Shown in pieces: positions 55,570 to 63,916 of a stretch of DNA of 64,000 bases (the first letter of the stretch is position 1; every line of letters starts with the position of its first letter). A model generated the notes under the pieces. That model was given only the letters and a program-made list of their open reading frames with translations, did not search any database and was not told where the DNA came from. The translations under genes and the position numbers were made by a program. Origin of the DNA: an uncultured Prevotellaceae bacterium (GTDB lineage: Bacteria; Bacteroidota; Bacteroidia; Bacteroidales; Muribaculaceae); the NCBI GenBank assembly GCA_900319525.1, contig ONOU01000014.1:99480-163479 (forward strand). Reading direction: 5' to 3'.

Positions 55570-56733
55570 ATGATGAGAATTAAACACTTGATCGCAGTGG
55601 CATTGCTGGTGACATCAGCCCTGACCGCGACCGCCCAAAACAACAACAGACAGCTATCTAACGGTATGGAAGAAATCGTTCTCGACAACATCCTGGCACG
55701 CACCAGCATCCGCTCCTATCAGGACCGCCCGGTGGAACAAGACAAGATTGAGAAACTGCTGCGCGCCGGCATGGCCGCCCCGTCGGCAGTGGATAAGCGC
55801 CCGTGGCACTTTATCGTCGTGACCGACAAGCAGGTGCTCAACGGTCTAGCCCAGGCCAACCCCAACGCGGGTATGGCCGCCCGCGCCCCGCTGGCTATCG
55901 TGGTGTGCGGCGACAAGACCAAGGCCTTGACCCGCGTCCCCGATTACTGGGTACAGGACGCGTCGGCCGCTACCCAGAATATCCTGCTCGCGGCCCAGGG
56001 CATGGGTCTGGGCGCCGTGTGGACAGGCACCTATCCCGTCACCGACCGTGTCGAGAAGGTGGCCCTCGCGCTCAACCTGCCCGAGCACATCGTCCCCTTC
56101 TGCACCATTGTCATCGGCTACCCCGAGAAGTATCAGGCACCCAAGGACAAGTGGGACGAGGGTAACATCAGTTACAACACCTATGGCGGCAAGAAACCCG
56201 ACGCCATCGAGCCCGAACGCACCTTCCACGAGTTCACGGTAACCGAGGACTTCCTGCTCAATCCGTTCAACTACTTCTCGCAACCCGGCGGCATGCTCGT
56301 GTGTGCCGGCAATAAGGAGAAGAGCAATGCCATGACCATCGGCTGGGGCGCCCTGGGAAACCTGTGGGGACATGGCACCAGCACCGTGACCGTCTATGTA
56401 GCCGAGAAACGCTTTACCCGCCAGTTCATGGAGGACAACGAGTACTTCACCATCATGACCTTCAAGGACAGGGATGTATTGCGTTACATGGGCACCAAGA
56501 GCGGGCGCGACGGTGACAAGGCCGCTGCCCTGGGCCTGCATGTAGCCTACACCGAGAACGGCACGCCCTACTACCAGGAAGCCGAGTGCGTCATCGAGTG
56601 CAAGACGATGTACTCCCAGGAGTTTGACCCCAAGCACTTCCGCGACGACGTGCCGCGCGACTTCTACGACGGCTTCAGCGCCGGATTCCACGCCTTCTAC
56701 ATCGGCAAAATCGTCAAAGCCCTCAAGAAGTAA
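55570..56733 (+). CDS. Exported nitroreductase fused to a flavin reductase-like domain
   Basis: A 387-residue two-domain flavoprotein. MMRIKHLIAVALLVTSALTA is a signal peptide. Residues 35-195 are a nitroreductase: ARTSIRSYQDRPVEQDKIEK, LRAGMAAPSAVDKRPWHF (FMN phosphate contacts) and AAQGMGLGAVWTGTYP. Residues 215-387 are a split-barrel flavin reductase/FMN-binding domain: FNYFSQPGGMLVCAGNKEKS, NAMTIGWGALGNLW and VYVAEKRFTRQFM. This pairing would couple flavin binding and electron transfer outside the cytoplasm; the electron source and acceptor are unknown. A start one codon later is possible. Confidence 0.88.
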   Translation: MMRIKHLIAVALLVTSALTATAQNNNRQLSNGMEEIVLDNILARTSIRSYQDRPVEQDKIEKLLRAGMAAPSAVDKRPWHFIVVTDKQVLNGLAQANPNAGMAARAPLAIVVCGDKTKALTRVPDYWVQDASAATQNILLAAQGMGLGAVWTGTYPVTDRVEKVALALNLPEHIVPFCTIVIGYPEKYQAPKDKWDEGNISYNTYGGKKPDAIEPERTFHEFTVTEDFLLNPFNYFSQPGGMLVCAGNKEKSNAMTIGWGALGNLWGHGTSTVTVYVAEKRFTRQFMEDNEYFTIMTFKDRDVLRYMGTKSGRDGDKAAALGLHVAYTENGTPYYQEAECVIECKTMYSQEFDPKHFRDDVPRDFYDGFSAGFHAFYIGKIVKALKK

Positions 56734-56773
56734 CAAAATGCGATTTCGACGCAGCCCCGTCGTTGTTTTATCT

Positions 56774-56838
56774 GCTCAGCGGAAAATTAGCGGGGGCAAG
56801 CATGAGGTCGAAAGACCTCGCCAAGGCCAGCGGCCTTG
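56774..56838. repeat. 65-base double-hairpin dispersed repeat, copy 2
   Basis: Identical over 65 bases to 5992-6056. It lies 35 bases before the left inverted repeat of the broken REP-associated transposase unit and is the probable REP-like sequence of that system. Confidence 0.88.
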
Positions 56839-56901
56839 AATTGAGGCAACCCCAGGGCGCACTGGCCGAAGGGGGCCACTCATGTCAGACAAAAACATCG
56901 C

Positions 56902-56932
56902 TTGTCATTGTGCTGGTTTTATTGTAAATTTG
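56902..56932 (+). promoter_or_regulatory. Promoter of the broken transposase gene
   Basis: TTG (56902-56904), 20 bases, TAAATTTG (56925-56932), 20 bases before the ATG. Confidence 0.72.
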
Positions 56933-56952
56933 CCGCCTAAAACTGATTTGTC

Positions 56953-57399
56953 ATGAGTGCTGTCACTGCCATCTATCACATCGTCATCAACACCCACAGT
57001 CGTGAGTTGACATTGCCCCTGGCATCCTCCGACCAGTTGTACCGTTATATCGCACGCGTGGTGCAGAATACCTAATCGACCCTTTTTGCCATCAATGGCA
57101 TTGAGAATCACATCCACCTGTTGATTAACCTGCATCCGTCAGTACGTTTGTCCGACCTCGTTCGTGACATCAAACTGTCAACCAGCCAGTGGATCAAGCA
57201 GAATCGAGACTTATTCCCGCAATTTGCGGGATGGGGAAAGGAGTATGGAGCCTTCACCTACGCTTTGCGCGACAAAGAGATGGTTGCCAATTACATTAAG
57301 AACCAGCGTGTGCATCATCAACGGGAATTTTTTGAAGAGGAATACCGCAAACATTTGCAGAATGCCGAAATAGAATGGAATGACTACCGCCTGACGTGA
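56953..57399 (+). pseudogene. REP-associated tyrosine (IS200-like, Y1) transposase, broken by a stop codon
   Basis: The frame reads MSAVTAIYHIVINTHSRELT and continues to VVQNT, then TAA at 57073-57075 (codon 41), then goes on in the same frame to the TGA at 57397. After the stop, GIENHIHLLINLHPS carries the HUH metal-binding motif (His-Ile-His), and NYIKNQRVHHQREFF holds the likely catalytic Tyr. Total length without the stop would be 148 residues, normal for this family. One nonsense change is the only damage seen. A rescue by reinitiation at 57121 would lose the HUH motif's first strand. Confidence 0.85.
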
Positions 57400-57581
57400 G
57401 TGGCCCTCGACGAGGCCCGTGTGCGGTTTGCCTTGTACCCCACGCACACATCACTGGCCCCTTGTAGTTGTCTAAACCGACGGACAACTGCAATATCCAC
57501 TGTTATATACGATTACAGCGACTCGCTCAAATATTTTTGCACGAGCCACTATAATTTTTGTTTATTCGCTTCTAGCCTTCT

Positions 57582-60500
57582 TTAACTGGTAATAACTTGC
57601 AAGTCAATACCCGTTTTATCCTTTAAGTAACTATCCGTAACACCCAGTAGTGTCAAAATCTCATTGCTTGCCCCTGCTTTTGAAGCTCCCGGCTGCACTA
57701 TATAGATGCTGTATTCTACAGGAATCTTCTTCTTTGCCAATTTAAGCAGTTTAACCAATGTCTCCTTATCACCTTTTTGTATTCGGCTGCATTCATAGCC
57801 GCCTTCGTGCTTCGTCTCGCGCCTCAACATATGGTCAACCAGTTCTTCTGCCTCTTTGTACTTCCAATTTGCGGACTTCTGCGCCTGACCACATACCTCG
57901 TAGAAATTGCCAATCCGGTTAGACACCATGCCCTCCTGGGCAAACTTCAAGTGATACAGTCCGATATGCAACTTATTATCCAAATGTTTCATCGTAATGA
58001 CATCCGCGATTTCTCCAGCATTGTCATCATCATATATGATGTCAAAATCTCCTGCCATCAGTTCTTGGATAACGTGATATTGAATAGATTTAATTTTCAG
58101 ATTTGGAGCAACTCCCTGAGAATCTTCTCCAAGGTTCACACCCTGCCAATCCCACTGAATAATGCGGTTCCTGTCATAGATGGCTGGAGGCGTGTTCAAC
58201 TCTATATATTCCGTACCACATAAGCTGGCACCGTCAGCGAAGAAAATAGTTGGAGCATTATCATACAGGAATTCTTCCAAATTTATCATTTTTCGGCCAT
58301 AACTGATGGTAGCATTTCCTTCTGTCAACTTTGTGATTCGATAATCTGTATATACATTGTTCGGATTCTGTCTGTTTTCAAACAGCTCCATCTTGAATTC
58401 TACACGCTGCGTGCCATTAGTTACGGCAAAGAAAACTGAATTACCCCGCACAGGGTTATCGCTACTGAGAACCAAATCCGTATTGAATAGACGAGATTCA
58501 ACCCCTAACAAGCAGAATATAAAATAATTCTCCCGTTCATCCCACATTATACTATCCCAGTCAATAGCAAACGCTACTGCCTTATTGGGCATGTTGTGTA
58601 CCGTCTTTGGTATCAATGTCTGTGTAAGTATCTGATTGCCGTCGATACTCTCGTCTGTTAGTTTCTCGCCCTGTTCTATACACCAGTCCTTAAAAGTAAG
58701 CACATTACCAGCCCCATTCAGGCTCCAGATACGTCCCTTGTAAGATGCTCCAATTGAAGTTTTGTCACCATTCTCAAAACCGTCTCCAACCACAAATGCT
58801 TTTTCGCTGTTCTGCAACTCTGCATCAGACAAGGCCCTTTCTACATCCCTGCCTGCATGCATACGGTATCGGACATCCTTCCCCAAGTAAACTTTCAGTC
58901 CTACATTTCGCAATTTTGTCCGTTTTAGGTTGTGGAAAGTCCTAAACACATCCATTCCTTTTATCAGCACTGGCACCCTTCCATCTTCTCCTACCACATG
59001 ATTAGCTATTTCCTTAAAGACGCTACCATTGTCAGAGCTATTGATATACAACAGGTTCTTGTTCACATCCCAGAACAATACCAAATAACTCCACGCCAAC
59101 GTCTTCACATCTTTCACATGTATTCCTTCAACGTTTTGCTCTTTTGCATATACGGCAACCACCAATTTCTCCGCATCATTAACATCGTATGACGTAAAAT
59201 CCAAATCATCATAGCCTCGAATACCTTTCAAAAAATCATCCGGATGCCATGTGTTGCTATTGCTCTTATATACCACGGCACTGAGTTTGGGATATATGCT
59301 GCTCACAGGTATCTTTGAATTCACGCCATTACGGAAGCCATCCAGCAGCTGCTTATATTCTTCTTGGCTCTCTACCCTATTGTCATTCGCATTAGCAAGA
59401 AGCATGTTCCAGTCAGCATCCTCCTCAAAAAGATTATCCAACTCCTGCTGCACAACCACATCAGCCAGATTGGCCACAAAGGAGGCGTTACCCAAATTAG
59501 CATCTCTACTGGTTCTGGTGAACCGACCCGCAAATTGTAGCGTAACTGGCAGACTCTTCCTAATGTCATGGAATGCCGCAATTTTCAGTTCTGGTAAGTC
59601 AAAGCCCTCACCTAGCATATTGACGCATACTATCACTTTCGTTTCCCTACGCACAATGGTTCCATAGTTCTCTTTATATTGGGGGTGACCAGAATAGATG
59701 ACTACGGGATTCAAGTCAGGACACAGCTCCTGATAGATTTCATAAGCCTCAACAGCCCTTCTTTTGCTCTCACATCGTGCCATCAGCATATGGTGATAGC
59801 CCGCATCCAAGTCAGATCGCAATTGTTCAATAGCCCTCACCGCTATAGCCCTGTCCGCTTTGTCATCTTCATACTCCCTGACGGAGAGAAAGTTGATGGT
59901 TCTGTAATATCCATCTGCCTGAGCTTGTTTTAGCGGATAGTTGAAGATAATCTTTCCTTCAAGCCGCTGGCCGTCATTTCTGAATGGCGTTGCTGTGAAC
60001 TGTATCAACTGATTCTTAGGAAACCTATCTGCAAACTTCCTCCATGATGTCGCTACAATGTGATGCGCTTCATCTACAAACACATTCGTAAATGCGCTAA
60101 CATATACATCTTGTTGGTCTTGTGGAGCAGAGTTGATAATCTGCATCGTGGTTATCACCACATTGCACTGAACAATAAAGGCAGCAAGTTCTTCCGCCGT
60201 GTCAAAAGCCGCATTTACAACGCCAACTATTGGGTATAGCGCACTATCACCGACAATACCAAATTTTGGATTCTTCAGCACCCCCAGTGTTTTAAACTTC
60301 CCATACATCTGGTTTCTAAGGGCAGACGACGGAACCGTAACAAGAAGTTTCCGACATTTTCCCGCAACCATCGCTGAAAGCATTGTCTCTGTCTTTCCCG
60401 TACCTGTCGGCAAAACAACGGTAGCAATATCAGTTGGTGACAAGAAATGCCCAAGTAGAGCATGGAGCGCACCCAGCTGGGGCTTTCTCAGACCGGGATG

Positions 60501-60665
60501 ATCTTCATCCACCTCTTCTTTATACACAAATACATTAGTCCAGGAATCCAAGACTTCCTCCGCCGTATGCCCTGCCATTTTCGGGTGTTTCAGCCACTTT
60601 TTCTGCTGAACCGTTCCCCTCCAGAAGTTTTTGCTTGGTCGGTGCTCGGTCTGTAAGAACGACAT
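57582..60665 (-). CDS. SF2 helicase with C-terminal nuclease-like domain
   Basis: A 1027-residue DEAD/DEAH-type helicase, probably in phage defence. Motifs: LPTGTGKTET (Walker A, 88-92), FVDEAHHI (198-201), FTATPFRND (224-227), CVNMLGEGFDLPEL and FAGRFTRTSRD (motif VI). The middle 400 residues are unassigned. Near the C-terminus, FDIIYDDDNAGEIADVITMK then LHIGLYHLKF fits a PD-(D/E)xK-like nuclease (acidic residues, then H-x-K), followed by FYEVCGQAQKSANW. It lies downstream of an AAA15 ATPase gene in one operon. The start is doubtful: a stop codon precedes the ATG closely, while an overlapping frame supplies a plausible missing N-terminus (see 60535-60858). Confidence 0.82.
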   Translation of the reverse strand: MSFLQTEHRPSKNFWRGTVQQKKWLKHPKMAGHTAEEVLDSWTNVFVYKEEVDEDHPGLRKPQLGALHALLGHFLSPTDIATVVLPTGTGKTETMLSAMVAGKCRKLLVTVPSSALRNQMYGKFKTLGVLKNPKFGIVGDSALYPIVGVVNAAFDTAEELAAFIVQCNVVITTMQIINSAPQDQQDVYVSAFTNVFVDEAHHIVATSWRKFADRFPKNQLIQFTATPFRNDGQRLEGKIIFNYPLKQAQADGYYRTINFLSVREYEDDKADRAIAVRAIEQLRSDLDAGYHHMLMARCESKRRAVEAYEIYQELCPDLNPVVIYSGHPQYKENYGTIVRRETKVIVCVNMLGEGFDLPELKIAAFHDIRKSLPVTLQFAGRFTRTSRDANLGNASFVANLADVVVQQELDNLFEEDADWNMLLANANDNRVESQEEYKQLLDGFRNGVNSKIPVSSIYPKLSAVVYKSNSNTWHPDDFLKGIRGYDDLDFTSYDVNDAEKLVVAVYAKEQNVEGIHVKDVKTLAWSYLVLFWDVNKNLLYINSSDNGSVFKEIANHVVGEDGRVPVLIKGMDVFRTFHNLKRTKLRNVGLKVYLGKDVRYRMHAGRDVERALSDAELQNSEKAFVVGDGFENGDKTSIGASYKGRIWSLNGAGNVLTFKDWCIEQGEKLTDESIDGNQILTQTLIPKTVHNMPNKAVAFAIDWDSIMWDERENYFIFCLLGVESRLFNTDLVLSSDNPVRGNSVFFAVTNGTQRVEFKMELFENRQNPNNVYTDYRITKLTEGNATISYGRKMINLEEFLYDNAPTIFFADGASLCGTEYIELNTPPAIYDRNRIIQWDWQGVNLGEDSQGVAPNLKIKSIQYHVIQELMAGDFDIIYDDDNAGEIADVITMKHLDNKLHIGLYHLKFAQEGMVSNRIGNFYEVCGQAQKSANWKYKEAEELVDHMLRRETKHEGGYECSRIQKGDKETLVKLLKLAKKKIPVEYSIYIVQPGASKAGASNEILTLLGVTDSYLKDKTGIDLQVITS

Positions 60666-60858
60666 ACTCCGAGTCTGGGTCTAAAATATTGGGATTGCAT
60701 GTGAAACAGTATCGAACAGCATCATCAATAGCGACAACATAGCTCCTCGTTTCCTCAACATTCTCAAGAGAAATCGTCTGACTAGAAGCCAGCAGTTGAC
60801 AAATGATATTCTTTGTACCACTCTTGGAATTCAGTTCTATTAATGTGTATTCATCCAT
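60535..60858 (-). pseudogene. Probable detached N-terminus of the helicase (frameshift)
   Basis: An open frame of 107 codons starting MDEYTLIELNSKSGTKNIIC that overlaps the helicase start by 131 bases. Its first 75 residues, to about VVLTDRAPTKQ, look like real protein; the rest, in the helicase overlap, does not. Removing one A from the A5 run (T60628-T60632 on the + strand) would join it to the helicase frame as TDRAPTKQNFWRGTVQQ. So the gene seems to carry a one-base insertion, or the sequence an error, or the site shifts frame. A separate small overlapping gene is the alternative. Confidence 0.55.
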
Positions 60859-60893
60859 AAGTCACTTCTTCTATGTCAACTACCACCTACCTC

Positions 60894-62177
60894 TCAACAT
60901 CCAAACTCATCATCAAAATACGGGATGGCGTTATATTTCCCTTCCAGATAGTTCTTCTCGTAGTTGCTGTCCGTCCTGGGCTTCGCTCCATTCTCCATCT
61001 TTATGCTCATCATCGGAGTTAGATGGGTCATCGCCTTCTTGTCTTTCTCCACAAATACCACCTGGTCTCTGCGTAGCAGTTTCCTCGACAGCATATTCGT
61101 GTCATGCGTAGTGAATACCAGTTGAGCCCCTTTGGGGTTTGTTTTCGGATAGTTGAATCGCTTCACAATCTGTCTTGAAAGCAATGGGTGCAACTCTGCG
61201 TCCAATTCGTCGATGAATAACACTTTCCCTTCACGTAGCGTGTCCACGATGGGGCCTGCCAGATTGAATAACTTCCTCGTTCCGTCCGACTCCTTCTCGT
61301 CGATGTCAAAATCCACTAATCCCACTTCATCACCCTCATCATTATACTTTGTATGACGAGCGTAAGCCGTAATGGGCGGATGTTCTTTCAACGAAGAAAT
61401 CAGTCCTGCTGGGAATCCCTTCGGAAGTGATAATTCATCAATGTTTTCCTGTTCTGTTGTGACTTCATCGAACCCCAAATCCAAACCACCTATAAACCCC
61501 AACACATCTTCACGATAGTCCACATGAGCATGTAGCATCTCCTTGGTCACCCGTGAAAAATCATTATCCCTCAAACCAGAGATAACATTCAATTGTGTCC
61601 TGAACCACTCAATCACCCTTTTCGACACTTCGCCACCCAACTGAGCAGCAAGAGAGATAAACAGCCTGTTACTGTTCAGCGGCACGCTACCATTCTTGAT
61701 GTTTAGCCCTTCTGAAAATCTTTGCTCATCTATCTCTATACCCTCTGCGGTGCGCCTGAGTAGTGTTTTCTGCGATCTTCTGGGATATTTGGCCATCAAC
61801 CACTCCTCCTCAATCTGTTTTGCTGTGTAGCTGAACCCATATGTAAATCTGTCGGTTCCGTCAACGAACGACAACTCGAAGCGCGTAGGACGCAACGGAC
61901 TGTCAGAGAGCAGAAACGGGTCATAGTTTAGAGATTCGTTGTCGTTCAGACGCACCGACTGCACTATCAGGCTCCGCATACGTCCGATGGCCTTAAACAC
62001 ATTCGACTTACCACTTGAGTTGGCTCCGAAGATAGCCATTGCGTTCAGTATGTTTTGGCCATTTATAACGGTATAGCCCTCATCCTCGGTGTCCTTTATC
62101 CCCATTGAGGCGGCAAAAGACAACTCCACTCGTTCGCTGATAGAACGGTAATTTTCTGCGCAGAAATTGGTTATCAT
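60894..62177 (-). CDS. AAA15-family ATPase (AbiL/RloA-like)
   Basis: A 427-residue ABC-type ATPase of the kind found in OLD, RloA and AbiLii. The start MITNFCAENYRSISERVELS is typical of AAA15 proteins. Walker A is GANSSGKSN (51-59), Walker B VLFIDELDAELHP (about 318-330), and VFTTHDTNML supplies the switch His. There is no TOPRIM nuclease at the C-terminus, so it must act through partners, here the helicase/nuclease encoded 36 bases downstream. The codon use is A+T-richer than in the host core. A two-gene defence operon is the likely meaning. Confidence 0.85.
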   Translation of the reverse strand: MITNFCAENYRSISERVELSFAASMGIKDTEDEGYTVINGQNILNAMAIFGANSSGKSNVFKAIGRMRSLIVQSVRLNDNESLNYDPFLLSDSPLRPTRFELSFVDGTDRFTYGFSYTAKQIEEEWLMAKYPRRSQKTLLRRTAEGIEIDEQRFSEGLNIKNGSVPLNSNRLFISLAAQLGGEVSKRVIEWFRTQLNVISGLRDNDFSRVTKEMLHAHVDYREDVLGFIGGLDLGFDEVTTEQENIDELSLPKGFPAGLISSLKEHPPITAYARHTKYNDEGDEVGLVDFDIDEKESDGTRKLFNLAGPIVDTLREGKVLFIDELDAELHPLLSRQIVKRFNYPKTNPKGAQLVFTTHDTNMLSRKLLRRDQVVFVEKDKKAMTHLTPMMSIKMENGAKPRTDSNYEKNYLEGKYNAIPYFDDEFGC

Positions 62178-62557
62178 ATCTTATTCTTGTGACTTTAGCT
62201 CATATTCTGGTTGCAAAAATACAGAACAAAATCCAACTACAGCCATATTTGAGCAAATTTCTCAATTTCACAGACAAATTGTCAGTGAGGTTGGCAGATT
62301 CCGTGACACACAATCCAACTCTATAAAATGGCTTAAAATTTCAGAATCACCAAATTTTCAAGCAAATACCACACCCGTTAAACGGGTTTTACAATTATTT
62401 TTGAGCCTTTCTCTCAAAAATTGCCGATTTTGGCACGCCTATTGTATGATTGAGTAGCGGAAAACAACGGATAGTCCAAATCCGCAGTCAAATCCGAAAG
62501 CCTTGGACAAGCTTTCACATAGGCCTGCTAAAGGACAGGCGTAAACCAACCAGGCTT
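62178..62557. other. Divergent gene-free region with hairpins
   Basis: Between the leftward ATPase gene and the rightward GIY-YIG gene. CAAAAATA at 62214-62221 (TATTTTTG leftward) may be the -7 box of the ATPase gene. Hairpins: ACCCGTT-A-AACGGGT near 62367-62381 and TTTTTGAG-N7-CTCAAAAA (62398-62420). TGGCAC-GCCTA-TTGTA at 62431-62446 resembles a sigma-54 promoter except for GT in place of GC at -12. I accept no gene here. Confidence 0.5.
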
Positions 62558-62809
62558 ATGGGTAGAGATACGTATAAGTACGAACTTCGCGATGGCAACC
62601 GCGTGGTGTATGTTGGTATCACCAACGACCTCGAACGGAGAGAGGCAGAGCATCGTGCCGAAGGAATGGATTTCACCAAAATCCAAAAAATCGGCAATGT
62701 CACCACTCGAAGCGCTGCCGAAGAATGGGAAGCCGACAGAATTGCGACCTACAAGCGCAATCACGGAGGCGACCGACCGGAGTATAATCAGAACGACACC
62801 GGCAAATAA
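62558..62809 (+). CDS. Small GIY-YIG domain protein
   Basis: An 83-residue protein, about one GIY-YIG domain: YKYELRDGNRVVYVGITNDL at residues 5-24 provides the two tyrosines (Y-x-Y...VVYVG) and the helix with Arg (ERREAEHRAEG). A Glu at AAEEWEADRIATY may be the metal ligand. Typical for small nucleases of mobile or defence regions. An upstream extension of the frame reads poorly, so the ATG at 62558 (MGRDTYKYE) is chosen. Confidence 0.75.
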   Translation: MGRDTYKYELRDGNRVVYVGITNDLERREAEHRAEGMDFTKIQKIGNVTTRSAAEEWEADRIATYKRNHGGDRPEYNQNDTGK

Positions 62810-62818
62810 GGTGGGTGG

Positions 62819-62842
62819 GGAGTACTGTTGCAGCAGTACTCC
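62819..62842 (+). terminator. Hairpin after the GIY-YIG gene
   Basis: GGAGTACTG (62819-62827) pairs perfectly with CAGTACTCC (62834-62842); TTCTTCCCC follows, so the U-run is poor. Confidence 0.6.
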
Positions 62843-62910
62843 TTCTTCCCCGTTTCTCCCGTAACCTGATGTTCTTCCAACTTATAGATTAGACATTTAA
62901 CAATAAAAAT

Positions 62911-63882
62911 ATGAAAAAAAACATTCACTTCAGAAGGATTCCTGACTATATCGAGCAGGAACTTCGCCGCACCAACTCGCAGCATGTCAAAGTTGCTGCC
63001 ATCGTAAATGCCTCCAAGGCAGACATCTCCCGCAATGTATTCCGCAAGTTTGGTATCACGCTCAACGACGGCACTGTTCAGATGCCGGACTTGATCGCAC
63101 CCAATCGCCTTGAGGGCCTCTACGCTCGCAGGAATCGCAATGGCATCATCTGGGTTCTCAAGAACCTCCCTAAAGTCAAGAAGACTTACTCTTGGGAGAC
63201 TCCCAACTTTGGAGACCCCGACAAAGGCTATCACACCACTTATATGGACCGTGATGTCTACCAGCGACGTTTCGAACCTCCTCGCGATTGGGACATCAAT
63301 CTGTCTGTTGTGTCCGAGATCACAGATAGGATTTGTTTCAAGGCCACTATCAACACCGTTCTTGACAAGCAAGACCCCGACTTCCGCTACGACCTGTTCT
63401 TTGCCGTCAACCTGCTTCAGGAGCAGTTCCGTGATTGCCACGTCTTCGATGCCAATTTGTCTGACGAAGAACTGGCCCGAATTACAAGCGTGGGATGGGA
63501 AATCTTCCCTCCGGGCACTCTCGATAATGTCATCCACACCGTCACAGACAGGATGCACACCCCTACCGAGAGCCGCAAACATACCATACAGCAACGCACA
63601 CAGGCCTTAGACCGTCTACATCCGAGCGAATATATCGTAGGCCAAGGAATGAACTCCCGTTACTTCGGGGCAAAATTTGGCGACAACATAGTAGCTTTCG
63701 AAAATGCCGACTATGGTAATGCACTGTACATCTTGTTCGACAATTGGCAAGAGATTAGTCAGATGAGCCGCATCGACATCCTCAAAAGGCACGAGCGCGA
63801 TTATATCCGCATCATTCACAAAGATGGATGGGAGGAAAAACTCAGAGAGGCTATCACAGATTTACGTACTGCCAACAGGTAG
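62911..63882 (+). CDS. Unrecognised 323-residue protein
   Basis: I know no family for it. It begins MKKNIHFRRIPDYIEQELRR, has no signal peptide or membrane span, and seems a mixed alpha/beta soluble protein. Notable stretches are YARRNRNGIIWVLKNLPKVK, GYHTTYMDRDVYQRRFEPPR, DPDFRYDLFFAVNLLQEQFR and NADYGNALYILFDNWQEISQ. Composition is host-like to slightly A+T-rich. It lies between a GIY-YIG gene and an insertion sequence, beyond the ATPase/helicase pair, so a defence or mobile-element role is possible but unproven. Confidence 0.65.
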   Translation: MKKNIHFRRIPDYIEQELRRTNSQHVKVAAIVNASKADISRNVFRKFGITLNDGTVQMPDLIAPNRLEGLYARRNRNGIIWVLKNLPKVKKTYSWETPNFGDPDKGYHTTYMDRDVYQRRFEPPRDWDINLSVVSEITDRICFKATINTVLDKQDPDFRYDLFFAVNLLQEQFRDCHVFDANLSDEELARITSVGWEIFPPGTLDNVIHTVTDRMHTPTESRKHTIQQRTQALDRLHPSEYIVGQGMNSRYFGAKFGDNIVAFENADYGNALYILFDNWQEISQMSRIDILKRHERDYIRIIHKDGWEEKLREAITDLRTANR

Positions 63883-63916
63883 CGTAAGTACTTTTTCTCA
63901 CGAGGGTGTGTCATAA

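Larger units (their letters stand above)
56873..57406. mobile_element. REP-associated transposase unit with imperfect terminal inverted repeats
   Basis: GGGCCACTCATGTCAG (56873-56888) and CTGACGTGAGTGGCCC (57391-57406) match inversely at 15 of 16 positions and flank the IS200-like gene. Similarity runs on outward to a shared AGGCAA on each side. The right repeat covers the stop codon of the gene. Confidence 0.7.

Noticed and set aside
56953-57399. Programmed readthrough of the transposase stop codon
   Set aside because: No flanking signal seen; a single nonsense change in a mobile gene is more simply decay.
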